This document shows positions 9,140 to 17,373 of a DNA stretch of 64,000 bases, one piece after another. A program made the translations under genes and the position numbers. Within the stretch, counting starts at the first letter, position 1, and the number at the start of each line of letters is the position of its first letter. The DNA is from an uncultured Opitutales bacterium. GTDB taxonomy: Bacteria; Verrucomicrobiota; Verrucomicrobiia; Opitutales; Intestinicryptomonadaceae. The stretch spans positions 1 through 64,000 of the forward strand of contig CALXLK010000002.1 in the NCBI GenBank assembly GCA_944389175.1. Direction: 5' to 3'. The notes beneath the pieces are model-generated. The model ran no database searches and was not told the DNA's origin. It was given only the letters and a program-made list of their open reading frames with translations.

Positions 9140-9187
9140 AACGGGATTTTGCGCACAGAAAATATTGCCAACTTTAACAGGCTCAAA

Positions 9188-10516
9188 ATGAACTCAAAAA
9201 TTGATCCATCGACGCTTAAAATTATCGACATGCGCTTCGCCGACATCGACGGAGCGCCAAAGCGCTGCACCCTGATTAAAATCTACACGAACCAGGGCAT
9301 AGTAGGCTACGGCGAAGTCCGCGACGCATCGAGCAGAACTTATGCGGCTATGCTAAAAAGCCGAATTATAGGCGAAAATCCGTGCAACGTGGAAAAAATC
9401 TTCAACCGCATAAAACAATTCGGCGGCGATTCGCGCCAGGCCGGCGGCGTATGCGGAATTGAAGTGGCGCTCTGGGACATAGCCGGAAAGGCTTGGGGAG
9501 TGCCCGTCTGGCAAATGCTCGGCGGCAAATACCGCGACAAAATAAGAATATATTGCGATACCGACAGCGAAGGCGGCGGCCGCGACATGGGAAAGGCCCT
9601 CAAGGACCGCATGGCGCAAGGCTATACGTTCCTGAAGATGGATTTGGGCATAGAGCTTCTAAGCGACGTCGAGGGCGCGCTTTCGGCGCCCTTGGGGTTC
9701 CTCGAGAAGATGCGCCAATACAAAAAGACAGTATTCACCACGCCCCACGGGTCAATCGATCCCCGTGCGATGAGGGGCGAGGCTTACGATCTCTTTAACA
9801 CGGCCCATCCTTTTACGGGAATCCACATCACGGAAAAGGGGCTCGATTATCTCGAGAAATACATGGCGGACGTGCGTGCGGAGGTAGGCTATGAAATACC
9901 TATTGCAATAGACCACGTCGGGCATATTCCCGTCGAGGATTGCATAAAGCTTTGCAGAAGGCTTGAAAAGTACAACCTCTCGTGGGTGGAGGATCCCGTT
10001 CCGTGGCAGTACACGCAGCAGTACGTCCGTCTGGCAAACTCGACTACCACGCCGATAGCGACGGGCGAGGACATTTATTTAAGGGAGTCGTTTAAGCCGT
10101 TGTTGGAGTCGGGCGCGCTGGCTGTGATACATCCCGACATTCTCACTGCAGGCGGCATACTTGAGACAAAACGCATAGGAGATATGGCCGAGCAATACCA
10201 TACGGCCATGGCAATACACATGGCCGAAAGCCCGATAGCGTGCATGGCGGCCGTGCATGTGGCGGCCGCAACAAGGAACTTTACGGCCTTGGAGGTTCAT
10301 TCGGTCGATGTCCCGTGGTGGGAAGATCTCGTTTGCGGATTGCCCAAGCCGCTGATTAAAAACGGGTATATAGACGTGCCGAATGCGCCCGGGCTTGGAA
10401 TTGAAAGTCTCAATGAAGAGCTTATAGCCCAGAAGCTCCATTCGGATTTTCCGGAAGCGTGGGCGGACACTTCGTCTTGGGACAAGGAATGGTCGAACGA
10501 CCGCCGCTGGTCGTAA
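9188..10516 (+). CDS. Enolase-superfamily protein (mandelate racemase/sugar-acid dehydratase type)
   Basis: This 442-residue enzyme has the enolase-superfamily capping domain (about 10-120) and a TIM barrel. Metal-binding acids are D242 (IAIDHVG), E268 (WVEDP) and E294 (ATGED). K150 (FLKMD) and H344 (AIHMAES) sit where the mandelate racemase group carries its catalytic bases. The second lysine of a KxK motif is replaced by aspartate (KMD), so acid-sugar dehydration is likelier than racemisation. The end, KEWSNDRRWS, is like that of sugar-acid dehydratase relatives. I prefer the ATG at 9188; an upstream in-frame TTG at 9149 would add 13 residues. It lies 11 bases before the UlaG-like gene. The exact acid sugar is unknown. 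Confidence 0.85.
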   Translation: MNSKIDPSTLKIIDMRFADIDGAPKRCTLIKIYTNQGIVGYGEVRDASSRTYAAMLKSRIIGENPCNVEKIFNRIKQFGGDSRQAGGVCGIEVALWDIAGKAWGVPVWQMLGGKYRDKIRIYCDTDSEGGGRDMGKALKDRMAQGYTFLKMDLGIELLSDVEGALSAPLGFLEKMRQYKKTVFTTPHGSIDPRAMRGEAYDLFNTAHPFTGIHITEKGLDYLEKYMADVRAEVGYEIPIAIDHVGHIPVEDCIKLCRRLEKYNLSWVEDPVPWQYTQQYVRLANSTTTPIATGEDIYLRESFKPLLESGALAVIHPDILTAGGILETKRIGDMAEQYHTAMAIHMAESPIACMAAVHVAAATRNFTALEVHSVDVPWWEDLVCGLPKPLIKNGYIDVPNAPGLGIESLNEELIAQKLHSDFPEAWADTSSWDKEWSNDRRWS

Positions 10517-10527
10517 GGGGGAAACAT

Positions 10528-11235
10528 ATGCGTGCCACTTGGATTTCTCAAGGAGGGTTTATTTTTGAATGCGGCGCTTTCCGCCTCGTAGTAGACCCTT
10601 ATTTAAGCGACGATTTGGCCCGTTTGGGACATGTGCGCATGAGCGAACCTGCCGTTTCATACGACCAGTTAAAGCCCGATGCTGTCCTGTTTACCCACGA
10701 CCACCTCGACCATTACGATCCCGTAACCGTTGGTGAGATTCTGCGCTTGTACCCCGAATGCAGATTTGTGGGGCCCTCGAGCGCGTACGAGCACCACAAA
10801 AAACTCGGGCGCGACTGTTCCGGATTTGAAATCCTCAACGCCGGGGACGAGGCGAGTCTTGGCGGCTTTTGCATAAGGGCCGTCAAGTCTTTCCATTCCG
10901 ATCCAATGGCCGTTGGGCTGATAATTACCGCAGACGGAAAAACTGTCTATTTTAGCGGGGATACTCTCTACGATGCCGCCCTACACAAGGAGATTCTGGG
11001 AGCATCTCCGCAAGGGATAGACGCCGCGTTTGTCTGCATTAACGGAAAGCTCGGGAACATGAATTGGTGCCAGGCGGCTTGTCTTGTGAGGGAAATCTCC
11101 GCCGCGCGCGCAATTCCGATGCACTACGGCCTATTCGCAGACAATACCGAGGATCCGGCGCCGTTTGCAAAAATGCTTACCGCAAACGGAGTTCGCGTCT
11201 TTATTCCCACAGAGGGTGAACCGTTCGAAGTGTGA
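10528..11235 (+). CDS. UlaG-like metallo-beta-lactamase-fold hydrolase, candidate sugar lactonase (copy 1)
   Basis: This 235-residue protein is a metallo-beta-lactamase-fold hydrolase close to the UlaG (L-ascorbate-6-phosphate lactonase) and YtnP-like group. Metal ligands are visible: THDHLDH (56-62), His123 in SFHSDP, Asp145 in SGDTLYD, and His199 in PMHYG. I use the ATG at 10528 because AAGGGGGA precedes it; the longer frame from 10459 would overlap the dehydratase. It is the last gene of the operon, ahead of the terminator at 11308. A lactonase is the step expected between a sugar dehydrogenase and a sugar-acid dehydratase, and I infer that role. A close paralog lies at 17374-18093. Confidence 0.82.
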   Translation: MRATWISQGGFIFECGAFRLVVDPYLSDDLARLGHVRMSEPAVSYDQLKPDAVLFTHDHLDHYDPVTVGEILRLYPECRFVGPSSAYEHHKKLGRDCSGFEILNAGDEASLGGFCIRAVKSFHSDPMAVGLIITADGKTVYFSGDTLYDAALHKEILGASPQGIDAAFVCINGKLGNMNWCQAACLVREISAARAIPMHYGLFADNTEDPAPFAKMLTANGVRVFIPTEGEPFEV

Positions 11236-11307
11236 ACGCTTCATTTATGCGCTCCCTTTAACAGGCGCAATTATAGTACGTTTCCATAGATACGGCACAT
11301 AAAATAC

Positions 11308-11349
11308 ATCGGCGCGCATGCGATTCTATCATGGCGCGCCGATTTTTTT
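11308..11349 (+). terminator. Rho-independent terminator of the sugar-acid operon
   Basis: ATCGGCGCGC (11308-11317) pairs perfectly with GCGCGCCGAT (11334-11343) across a 16-base loop that can add a few more pairs. It is followed by seven thymines and a further T-rich stretch. Confidence 0.85.
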
Positions 11350-11470
11350 ATTTTTTCGCATCCTTTTGCTTTTTCTTTGTGGTATTTCTAACGCCGCGGC
11401 GGATATTCTATGCAGCGTTTCCCAGAAACCCCGGCCTCATTCCACTTCGGGGATAGTGCGCGCACGTTTA

Positions 11471-12226
11471 TTATATATATATTTCGTTTTTTCGGCGCGC
11501 GCTTCTGTATTTGTCGAGCATGAGCTGTATTTGTTTTTGCATGGGTTCCGGCAATGCCCGCGCATGGTTCGGGCATGCGTGCACGCAGGCCATGCAAAGC
11601 ATGCATTTTGAGAGGTCTGTTGTTAGTTTTCCCGCGCATATCGCGATTGCGTCGGTGGGGCAGGCTTGCGCGCACTTTCCGCACAGGCAACAGGAATCCG
11701 ACGATACGGGGGTGGCCGGCGCTATGAAGTCGGCCTTGTAGGGATAATTTCCGGGGACTTTAATTTCGCCGTTTTGCCCGCAGGCCAACTTCCGCAATAT
11801 GAGGGCCGCAAACGCGTTTAATTCTTCAATGTCCGCTTCGTCGGGGCGCCCCTCGCCGAGCTTTGGATACATTGAGTGCTGCGCCACAAATGCCCCGCAT
11901 GCGATCACGTTAAAGGATTCTTTTGCCAAGTTGTTTAGCTCAAGCAGGGCGTCTTCGTAGGCCCTGTTGCCATAAACTACAATCGCCACTGCTTTTTTAT
12001 TTTTTCCGTCGATTAGCTTGAGCTTTTGGGCTGCAAAAGCGGGGATTCTGCCGCCAAAGACCGGAAGGGCTATTATTGAGAGCTCGGCTGTAGGGGCTGC
12101 TGAATGCTTTTTATCCGCAAAATCGTGCAAGATTGCCGATTTAGCCAGGGCGTTTGCAAGGCATTGGCCGACTTTTTTCGTGCCGCCTGTGGGGCTAAAA
12201 TAATAAAAATCTACCTCTTTTAACAT
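11471..12226 (-). CDS. EFR1-type flavodoxin/4Fe-4S ferredoxin fusion
   Basis: This 251-residue protein combines an N-terminal flavodoxin-like domain (about 1-150, FMN phosphate loop SPTGGTKK at 11-18) with a C-terminal ferredoxin domain carrying two 4Fe-4S sites. The sites are C179-x2-C182-x2-C185-x3-C189 and C208-x2-C211-x2-C214-x3-C218, both ending in CP. This is the architecture of EFR1-family ferrodoxins of anaerobes, which move electrons between flavin and iron-sulfur partners in the cytoplasm. It stands alone, convergent with the sugar-acid operon. Its presence supports an anaerobic or microaerobic lifestyle. The redox partner is unknown. Confidence 0.88.
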   Translation of the reverse strand: MLKEVDFYYFSPTGGTKKVGQCLANALAKSAILHDFADKKHSAAPTAELSIIALPVFGGRIPAFAAQKLKLIDGKNKKAVAIVVYGNRAYEDALLELNNLAKESFNVIACGAFVAQHSMYPKLGEGRPDEADIEELNAFAALILRKLACGQNGEIKVPGNYPYKADFIAPATPVSSDSCCLCGKCAQACPTDAIAICAGKLTTDLSKCMLCMACVHACPNHARALPEPMQKQIQLMLDKYRSARRKNEIYI

Positions 12227-12359
12227 AGTAAGTTGTGGTTGTGCCGCACTAGTATCACGTCTTGCCCGGATTTAAAAATAAAATCCTCAAATATGGCGAT
12301 TTTTTTTAATACCCACTTTCGCTAGGCTATGTATTTGCACATGGTGGAACTCGTCAGAT

Positions 12360-12389
12360 AAAAAAAGAGCCTCCCAAAATGGGAAGCTC
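12360..12389 (-). terminator. Rho-independent terminator of the PEP-CTERM gene
   Basis: Read on the minus strand, GAGCTTCCC and GGGAGGCTC form a nine-pair stem (one G-U) with a five-base loop. Seven thymines follow. It lies 20 bases past the stop codon of the large secreted protein. Confidence 0.85.
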
Positions 12390-12408
12390 CATAAAAGTAT
12401 TTCTTATG

Positions 12409-15051
12409 TTAGCGCCTCTTGCGGCAAAGCGCAAATGCAAGCCCCAAGGCTGCCAATATAGCAGCGTAGGCGGCAGGTTCGGGGACGGCGGAGCCAATCT
12501 GGATATTTCCGCCCTGGTAGTCCGCATTCCATTCAGCACCTGCGGAATCAAGAACTGTGAGGCTGCTGCCGCTTTCCAAAGCCTTCTCGACCACGGAACT
12601 GTCTGAGAATATGTTGTCTAGACTAAACGCCAATTCGTCTCCGCTTTCAAATTTTTCGCTTTCGAATTTGATCGAGATGGAGTTGAAAGTGCTGTCTGCA
12701 ACGAGGGATACCTTTGATGTCGCCCCGACTAGCAACTTGTCGACGCTAAAGGCGTTCGTGAATTCAACGTCGCTTGCGCCGCTAACTTCAACCGTGTCGA
12801 TTCCCGAGAGCTTGCCGGCAAATGTTCCGGAAAATGCGTTGGCGGAATCGCCGAAGACAAGGTTTGACTTGCCTTCAACCGTTCCTCCGTTCTGGCCGCC
12901 GCCATAGACGGTTCCCGCAAAGGAAATATCTTGGGAATTGCCTACGAAGACAACGCTGGAGTCTCCTTTGACGCTCGTCTGCTTGCCGAAGCCTCCGGCG
13001 TAGATGTCGCCACCGATGGAGCCGCTGGAAATCTTTACCTGCGCGGATGTTTCAATCGTGCTGGAAGAACTATCGTCAAGAGCAAATCCGCCTGCATAGA
13101 CGCTTCCCGCGACGTCTGCCCCCGCAATTTCGATGCTTGAAGAGCCTTTTACATCGGCTGTCGATCCGGACGCTGCAACACTGCCGCCGTAAACGTTTCC
13201 CTCTCCCTCGGAGGAGAGTCCGTAATAATTTACAACCTTACCTCCGACAAGCTTTGCCGAAACGTTTCCGTCTACTGTGCTTCTTGCCCCATTATAGGCG
13301 TAGTCGCCCGCAAAAACCATATTAACGGAAACATTGTTGAGCTCGGATACGGCATTGCCTTTCAACTCGGATGTGCCGCCATTTAGCGCGTAATTGCCAC
13401 CTATGAAAGTGTAAACCTGCCCGGAAGAAACGTTGGCGCTTATGCTGCCGTTTACCACGGCATTGGAGTTCGTGTCGGCGCAGGAGCCTGCGTAAATGTA
13501 TGCGGGGGAAGTTCCGTTGACGTTTACTACAATGTCGCCGTTTATGTTGGATGACGAATTTTCCCCGTAAACATAAGAACCGCCAGTAATCGAAGACGGG
13601 GTACCACCGTTATAGGAAAAGTCAGCGTTTGCAGATGTCGTGACTGTTATGCCGCCGTTGATCGTCTCTTTGGCTCCGCTGTGAACATATCCGCCGCCGT
13701 TTAACGAGTTGACGGAGGCATCGTTTATTGTCACATTTGTCCCGCCGGAAATTAGCGAATTGCCTTCGCCGCCTCCCATTACCCAATATGCTGAAGCGCC
13801 CCCGTCAAGGGTGACGTTGGTCGATCCGTTTACTTCGGCTCCGTCAAGCCCGCCGCCTGCAATCTGGTTTACGTATGTGGAGCTCACATTTACGGTAGTG
13901 TTGCCCTCCACGACGGTATTTGCGCCCCATCCGGCGCCGTATACATTTCCGGATAAGGTCCCTCCGGTAATTTCGACTTGCGTAGAACCCACGGAAGAGG
14001 CTCCTTGGCTGCCGCCGTAAATGTTTCCATTTACCGTGCCCCCGGAGACCGTCACTTTTGACAGACCCTCCACATTGGCGTAATACCCACCGCCTACGAC
14101 GTATTTGGTTACCTCGCCGCCGGAAATTTCAACAGCCGACGTATCAACGGATACATTTTGCCCCGCTTGTTCCGCCCAGTTCGCAGCGCCGCCGTAAAGA
14201 TATGCGGCAGACCCGGATTTCATCTGGACCGTTGCGCCGCCCGTTACCGTATTTAACGACCCGTCGGCAGATTCACCGCCGCCCAAGACGGATCCTCCGA
14301 CCGTCGCACCGTCTATAACCACCAGAGAGCCCCCCTCGAGGGAGCCCTTAGCGCCGGAAGTCCAAGCGCCTCCAAATATGTTGCCGTCGACAACTCCGCC
14401 GGTAAATTCAAGCTTGGCTCCGCCCAGGGATTTCGTCTCGGAGTTTGACCCGAGAGCCCAACCGCCGCCGTAGGCGCTTACTATGTGCCCGCCGCTCATA
14501 GTAAGCAAAGATTGCCCGGCAACCTCATTGTAGGCGTAGGCCCCGTTGTCGCTTTGCGCGGCGCCGCCTGCAACGGCATATACTGAATATCCGCCGACTA
14601 TGTTAACAGAAGATGTTCCGCCTATTTTGGAAATTGTTTGGGCGTTGTTTCCAGTAGAATGGGCAAATCCGCCTCCCAAGATTGTCGGATCGTACGGCGA
14701 TAGGTCGCTCTTGTAATCTATCGATCCTTGGTTGAGGGTCGCGGATGAATTCCCTTCCACGGCGGCAGTGGCTCCGTCTTTTGCGTAGGAACCGCCTATG
14801 AGAATACCGTATATGGCCGACCCGTTGAAGGTCGCCGAAGACGTCGCAATAGTCGACGTGGCGCCATCGCCTTCCACCATGGCGCCGCCTCCTACGACGG
14901 CCGCTCCATCTTCAACGCCGCTTTCTCCGTATGCAGGCTCTATGGTTTCTCCATCAAGAACTAGATGGCCGTCGCCAAATTTATAATCTCCGTAGACTGA
15001 AACTGCGGAAAGAATAGACAACCCAGTTATTAGTATATTCTTAGTTTTCAT
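12409..15051 (-). CDS. Large secreted beta-helix repeat protein with PEP-CTERM sorting signal
   Basis: This is an 880-residue protein with a signal peptide (about 1-21), then a long glycine-, serine- and alanine-rich body of degenerate repeats of 20-40 residues. The repeat unit resembles v-xxGG-xV-xGx-VYGGG followed by a Thr/Ser-rich strand, as in beta-helical adhesins and autotransporter passengers. The C-terminus has the PEP-CTERM layout: VPEPAAYA, a hydrophobic helix (LAALGLAFAL) and the basic tail CRKRR. That signal directs sorting by an exosortase in the envelope. No autotransporter barrel is present, so surface retention should depend on the exosortase. It has its own promoter and terminator. 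Function in adhesion or matrix formation is inferred. Confidence 0.85.
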   Translation of the reverse strand: MKTKNILITGLSILSAVSVYGDYKFGDGHLVLDGETIEPAYGESGVEDGAAVVGGGAMVEGDGATSTIATSSATFNGSAIYGILIGGSYAKDGATAAVEGNSSATLNQGSIDYKSDLSPYDPTILGGGFAHSTGNNAQTISKIGGTSSVNIVGGYSVYAVAGGAAQSDNGAYAYNEVAGQSLLTMSGGHIVSAYGGGWALGSNSETKSLGGAKLEFTGGVVDGNIFGGAWTSGAKGSLEGGSLVVIDGATVGGSVLGGGESADGSLNTVTGGATVQMKSGSAAYLYGGAANWAEQAGQNVSVDTSAVEISGGEVTKYVVGGGYYANVEGLSKVTVSGGTVNGNIYGGSQGASSVGSTQVEITGGTLSGNVYGAGWGANTVVEGNTTVNVSSTYVNQIAGGGLDGAEVNGSTNVTLDGGASAYWVMGGGEGNSLISGGTNVTINDASVNSLNGGGYVHSGAKETINGGITVTTSANADFSYNGGTPSSITGGSYVYGENSSSNINGDIVVNVNGTSPAYIYAGSCADTNSNAVVNGSISANVSSGQVYTFIGGNYALNGGTSELKGNAVSELNNVSVNMVFAGDYAYNGARSTVDGNVSAKLVGGKVVNYYGLSSEGEGNVYGGSVAASGSTADVKGSSSIEIAGADVAGSVYAGGFALDDSSSSTIETSAQVKISSGSIGGDIYAGGFGKQTSVKGDSSVVFVGNSQDISFAGTVYGGGQNGGTVEGKSNLVFGDSANAFSGTFAGKLSGIDTVEVSGASDVEFTNAFSVDKLLVGATSKVSLVADSTFNSISIKFESEKFESGDELAFSLDNIFSDSSVVEKALESGSSLTVLDSAGAEWNADYQGGNIQIGSAVPEPAAYAAILAALGLAFALCRKRR

Positions 15052-15077
15052 ACGATGATAAATTCTTAAATACCGCC

Positions 15078-15107
15078 GTAATATCCCCGCAATCTCTACA
15101 CAGTCAA
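15078..15107 (-). promoter_or_regulatory. Promoter of the PEP-CTERM gene
   Basis: On the minus strand TTGACT (15107-15102) and TATTAC (15083-15078) are spaced by 18 bases. The predicted start is near 15071, about 20 bases before the ATG at 15051. There is no clear Shine-Dalgarno sequence in that leader. Confidence 0.55.
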
Positions 15108-15670
15108 CATTTTTTTACATGTTTTTTAGCCAATAACTATAAGATACATTTCCCGCTAAGAATGCAGGCACTTATCGGATACTTGCCTGCAATGCGCCTG
15201 TCAATCGCACTCGCGTCTGTTTTTTTTGCCGATTCTATAAATTAGAGCTTTTTGACGCGGAGATACTATTAATAAATCCAATTTTCCTCTGTGCAGATTG
15301 TTTTCTCTGCGCAGATTGAATAAATATCTGGCAATAAATTGTGCCCGTCTGAGGCAACTATGCCTGTCTAAAGGCCAAATTGATTTGCCTGAGAGATGCA
15401 TTTTTTTATGCCGATAGGGCAAAATGGCGCGCGCGGCTAAAAATATCTACAATAAAAATACGACAAAACAGGGATACGCTTACCGCTTCGGCCAGTCGAA
15501 CTTGCGAGTAAACTCAAATAGCGCGCAAAATAAAGACCTCAAATCAAGAGGCGTTTTTTGATGTGGATAGCGCCGTTTAAGATAACGCAGATTGCCGTTT
15601 GCCCGGCTCAGAAACTGCCAAGGGCGCACCCAAAGATTCCCCGCTGACAATTGCGCTTGCCGATTCGGGC
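15108..15670. other. Gene-free stretch between the PEP-CTERM gene and tRNA-Val
   Basis: No convincing coding region is visible. Two minus-strand frames of 73 and 100 codons lack family resemblance, and the longer runs into the tRNA. One short imperfect tandem repeat is present: CTCTGTGCAGATTG at 15287-15300 and CTCTGCGCAGATTG at 15305-15318, period 18. An AT-rich inverted pair lies near 15107-15122. No riboswitch or small RNA could be recognised. Confidence 0.5.
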
Positions 15671-15705
15671 AAAAAAAAAACGAACGCCTGCAATCGACGC
15701 GTCCG
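15671..15705 (-). terminator. Terminator downstream of tRNA-Val
   Basis: On the minus strand GCGTCCG's partner arms (15699-15705 and 15681-15687) form a seven-pair stem with one G-U pair. Ten thymines follow (15680-15671). It lies 15 bases past the encoded CCA of the tRNA. Confidence 0.75.
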
Positions 15706-15720
15706 AATCTTTTTTGAAAA

Positions 15721-15797
15721 TGGTGGGCGATGAGGGACTCGAACCCCCGACAACCTGCGTGTAAAGCAGATGCTCTAACCAACTGAGCTAATCGCCC
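15721..15797 (-). tRNA. tRNA-Val (anticodon UAC)
   Basis: The minus strand folds into a full cloverleaf. The acceptor stem is GGGCGAT/ATCGCCC, the D-arm contains AGCTCAGTTGGTTAGAGC, the anticodon loop is TTTACAC with anticodon TAC, and the T-arm contains GGTTCGAGTCC. The 3' CCA is encoded (complement of 15721-15723). A poly-T terminator follows. Confidence 0.97.
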
Positions 15798-15850
15798 CCG
15801 AATTATTCCTGCGATGTTGCCGATGGCGCTTTTTATTGCAAGCTTTTTTT

Positions 15851-17089
15851 TTATTTGGAGCTCTTTTTATTGGGGGCTTTCGTTATGGCCTGCAGAGTTC
15901 TCACGCGCGGCAAGAAGTATGCGACGCTGCCAAGCAGGGGCACGAACGACACCCACACGTATACCGTATCTATCCCCCAGGCGTCGGCTATGTGGCCAAA
16001 TGCGGCCGACATCATTCCCGCGAACCCAAACGCCAGTCCAAAAAACATTCCCGATACCATTCCGACGCGCGTTGGAAAAAGTTCTTGGGCGTAGACTAAT
16101 ATCGCCGAAAACGCCGACGACATCACAAAGCCTATTATTACGCTTAAAACGAGCGTCCACTGCAAATTGGCATATGGCATAATAAGCGCAAACGGCGCCG
16201 CCCCAAATATGGACCACATAATGACGAGCCTTCTGCCTATTTTATCGCCTATTGGCCCTCCCAACAGCGTGCCCATTGCAGCCGAAAACAAAAACGCAAA
16301 AAGCATTATCTGCGACGTCTGTATGCTGACGCCAAATTTTTCAATCAAGTAAAATGTGTAGTAGTTCGATATACTGATGGTGTAGGCGTTTTTCGTGAAA
16401 ACGAGAAATATAAGAAGCATCAGTATACCCACAAGCATCTTTTTTGGCAGGGGCTTTTTCCCTTCCGCCTTCCGCCTGTCTTCTGCATCGACCTTTTCTT
16501 TGCGGGCTTTTAAAATTCCCGCGTACCACTTGCACACGGGAATAAGCCCTACTATTGCGACAAATGCGCATACCGAGAAAACGGCCACGTTTTGTTGCCC
16601 GTAAGGCGATACCACGAAGGCCGCAAGCAGCGGCCCAAACGCCCAGCCGGTGCTGCCTCCCACTTGAAAGATGGACTGCGCAAGACCCCGGTGCGCGTTC
16701 GAGGCCATGGAGGTCAGCCGCGAAGCCTCGGGGTGCAAAACCGACGAGCCTATTCCCGCAAAAAACACGGCGACCATAAGCATTGCCAAAGAACCCGATA
16801 CCGCAATCATCAATAGGCCCAACATCGTAAACCCAAGCCCCACAGGCAAAAACCATGAGTTTGGCTTTTTGTCGAATAGATATCCGCATATCGGCTGGAA
16901 AATGGAGGCCGAGATTTGGTATGTAAATGTCACGGCCCCGATTTCGGCAAAACTTAGCGCCAAATTCGTCTTGAGCAGGGGATAGACGGCCGTGATTACC
17001 GACTGCATCATATCGTTAAGGCCGTGGGCGAGGCTTAAGGCCATCAATATGCCAAACAGCGGCCTTGTTGTCTTTGCGTCTTCTTCCAT
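15851..17089 (-). CDS. MFS transporter of the fosmidomycin-resistance (Fsr) type
   Basis: This 412-residue protein has about twelve hydrophobic segments and the Fsr-type opening SLAHGLNDMMQSV, followed by TAVYPLLK. The conserved HPEASR and GSTGWAFGP blocks of that group are also present. Fsr-family proteins are inner-membrane exporters linked to fosmidomycin and other small molecules. I start at the ATG at 17089; an in-frame TTG at 17134 would add a lysine-rich stretch that looks non-native. A basic cytoplasmic loop (about 195-225, many Lys and Glu) divides the two halves. It is divergent from the second UlaG-like gene. The exported substrate is unknown. Confidence 0.85.
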   Translation of the reverse strand: MEEDAKTTRPLFGILMALSLAHGLNDMMQSVITAVYPLLKTNLALSFAEIGAVTFTYQISASIFQPICGYLFDKKPNSWFLPVGLGFTMLGLLMIAVSGSLAMLMVAVFFAGIGSSVLHPEASRLTSMASNAHRGLAQSIFQVGGSTGWAFGPLLAAFVVSPYGQQNVAVFSVCAFVAIVGLIPVCKWYAGILKARKEKVDAEDRRKAEGKKPLPKKMLVGILMLLIFLVFTKNAYTISISNYYTFYLIEKFGVSIQTSQIMLFAFLFSAAMGTLLGGPIGDKIGRRLVIMWSIFGAAPFALIMPYANLQWTLVLSVIIGFVMSSAFSAILVYAQELFPTRVGMVSGMFFGLAFGFAGMMSAAFGHIADAWGIDTVYVWVSFVPLLGSVAYFLPRVRTLQAITKAPNKKSSK

Positions 17090-17187
17090 ATTTTTAGAAC
17101 CATGGAATCGTTTTTCTTTTTCCTTTTTTTTCAACCTTTTTTATCGCTTTATTTGACTTGGCATCGGCGCAAAAACTATGCAGCAAT

Positions 17188-17312
17188 ATTCAATTTTGAA
17201 TAAAACTACAGCAAAGCGCCTTCTCAAAGCCTCCGAGCGCGCGCAAGCTCCAAAACAAACGCCGAATGCGGCGCATTTATATTGCTTGAAGTTTTCGGAA
17301 AATGTACTTCAA
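17188..17312. promoter_or_regulatory. Two inverted repeats with TTGAA half-sites between divergent genes
   Basis: ATTCAA-TT-TTGAAT lies at 17188-17201. TTGAAGT (17286-17292) is mirrored by ACTTCAA (17306-17312). Both sit in the region between the Fsr-like gene and the second UlaG-like gene and share the half-site TTGAA. They could bind a regulator or form hairpins; the sequence alone does not decide. Confidence 0.25.
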
Positions 17313-17373
17313 TACAGCTCGTATCGTTTGTCATGCTTTCTGGCAGAACATGCGGATTATTCGAGGATTTTTT

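Noticed and set aside
9149..9187. TTG start for the enolase-superfamily gene
   Set aside because: It is possible, but no ribosome-binding site supports it and the ATG at 9188 gives a normal family N-terminus.
12409..15051. Classical autotransporter
   Set aside because: The passenger-like repeats suggested this, but the C-terminus is a PEP-CTERM signal and not a beta-barrel.
15287..15318. Possible CRISPR or satellite repeat
   Set aside because: Only two imperfect 14-base units with an 18-base period are present; there are no spacers and no further copies.
15480..15782. 100-codon minus-strand frame
   Set aside because: It runs through the tRNA-Val gene and its terminator, so it cannot be a gene.
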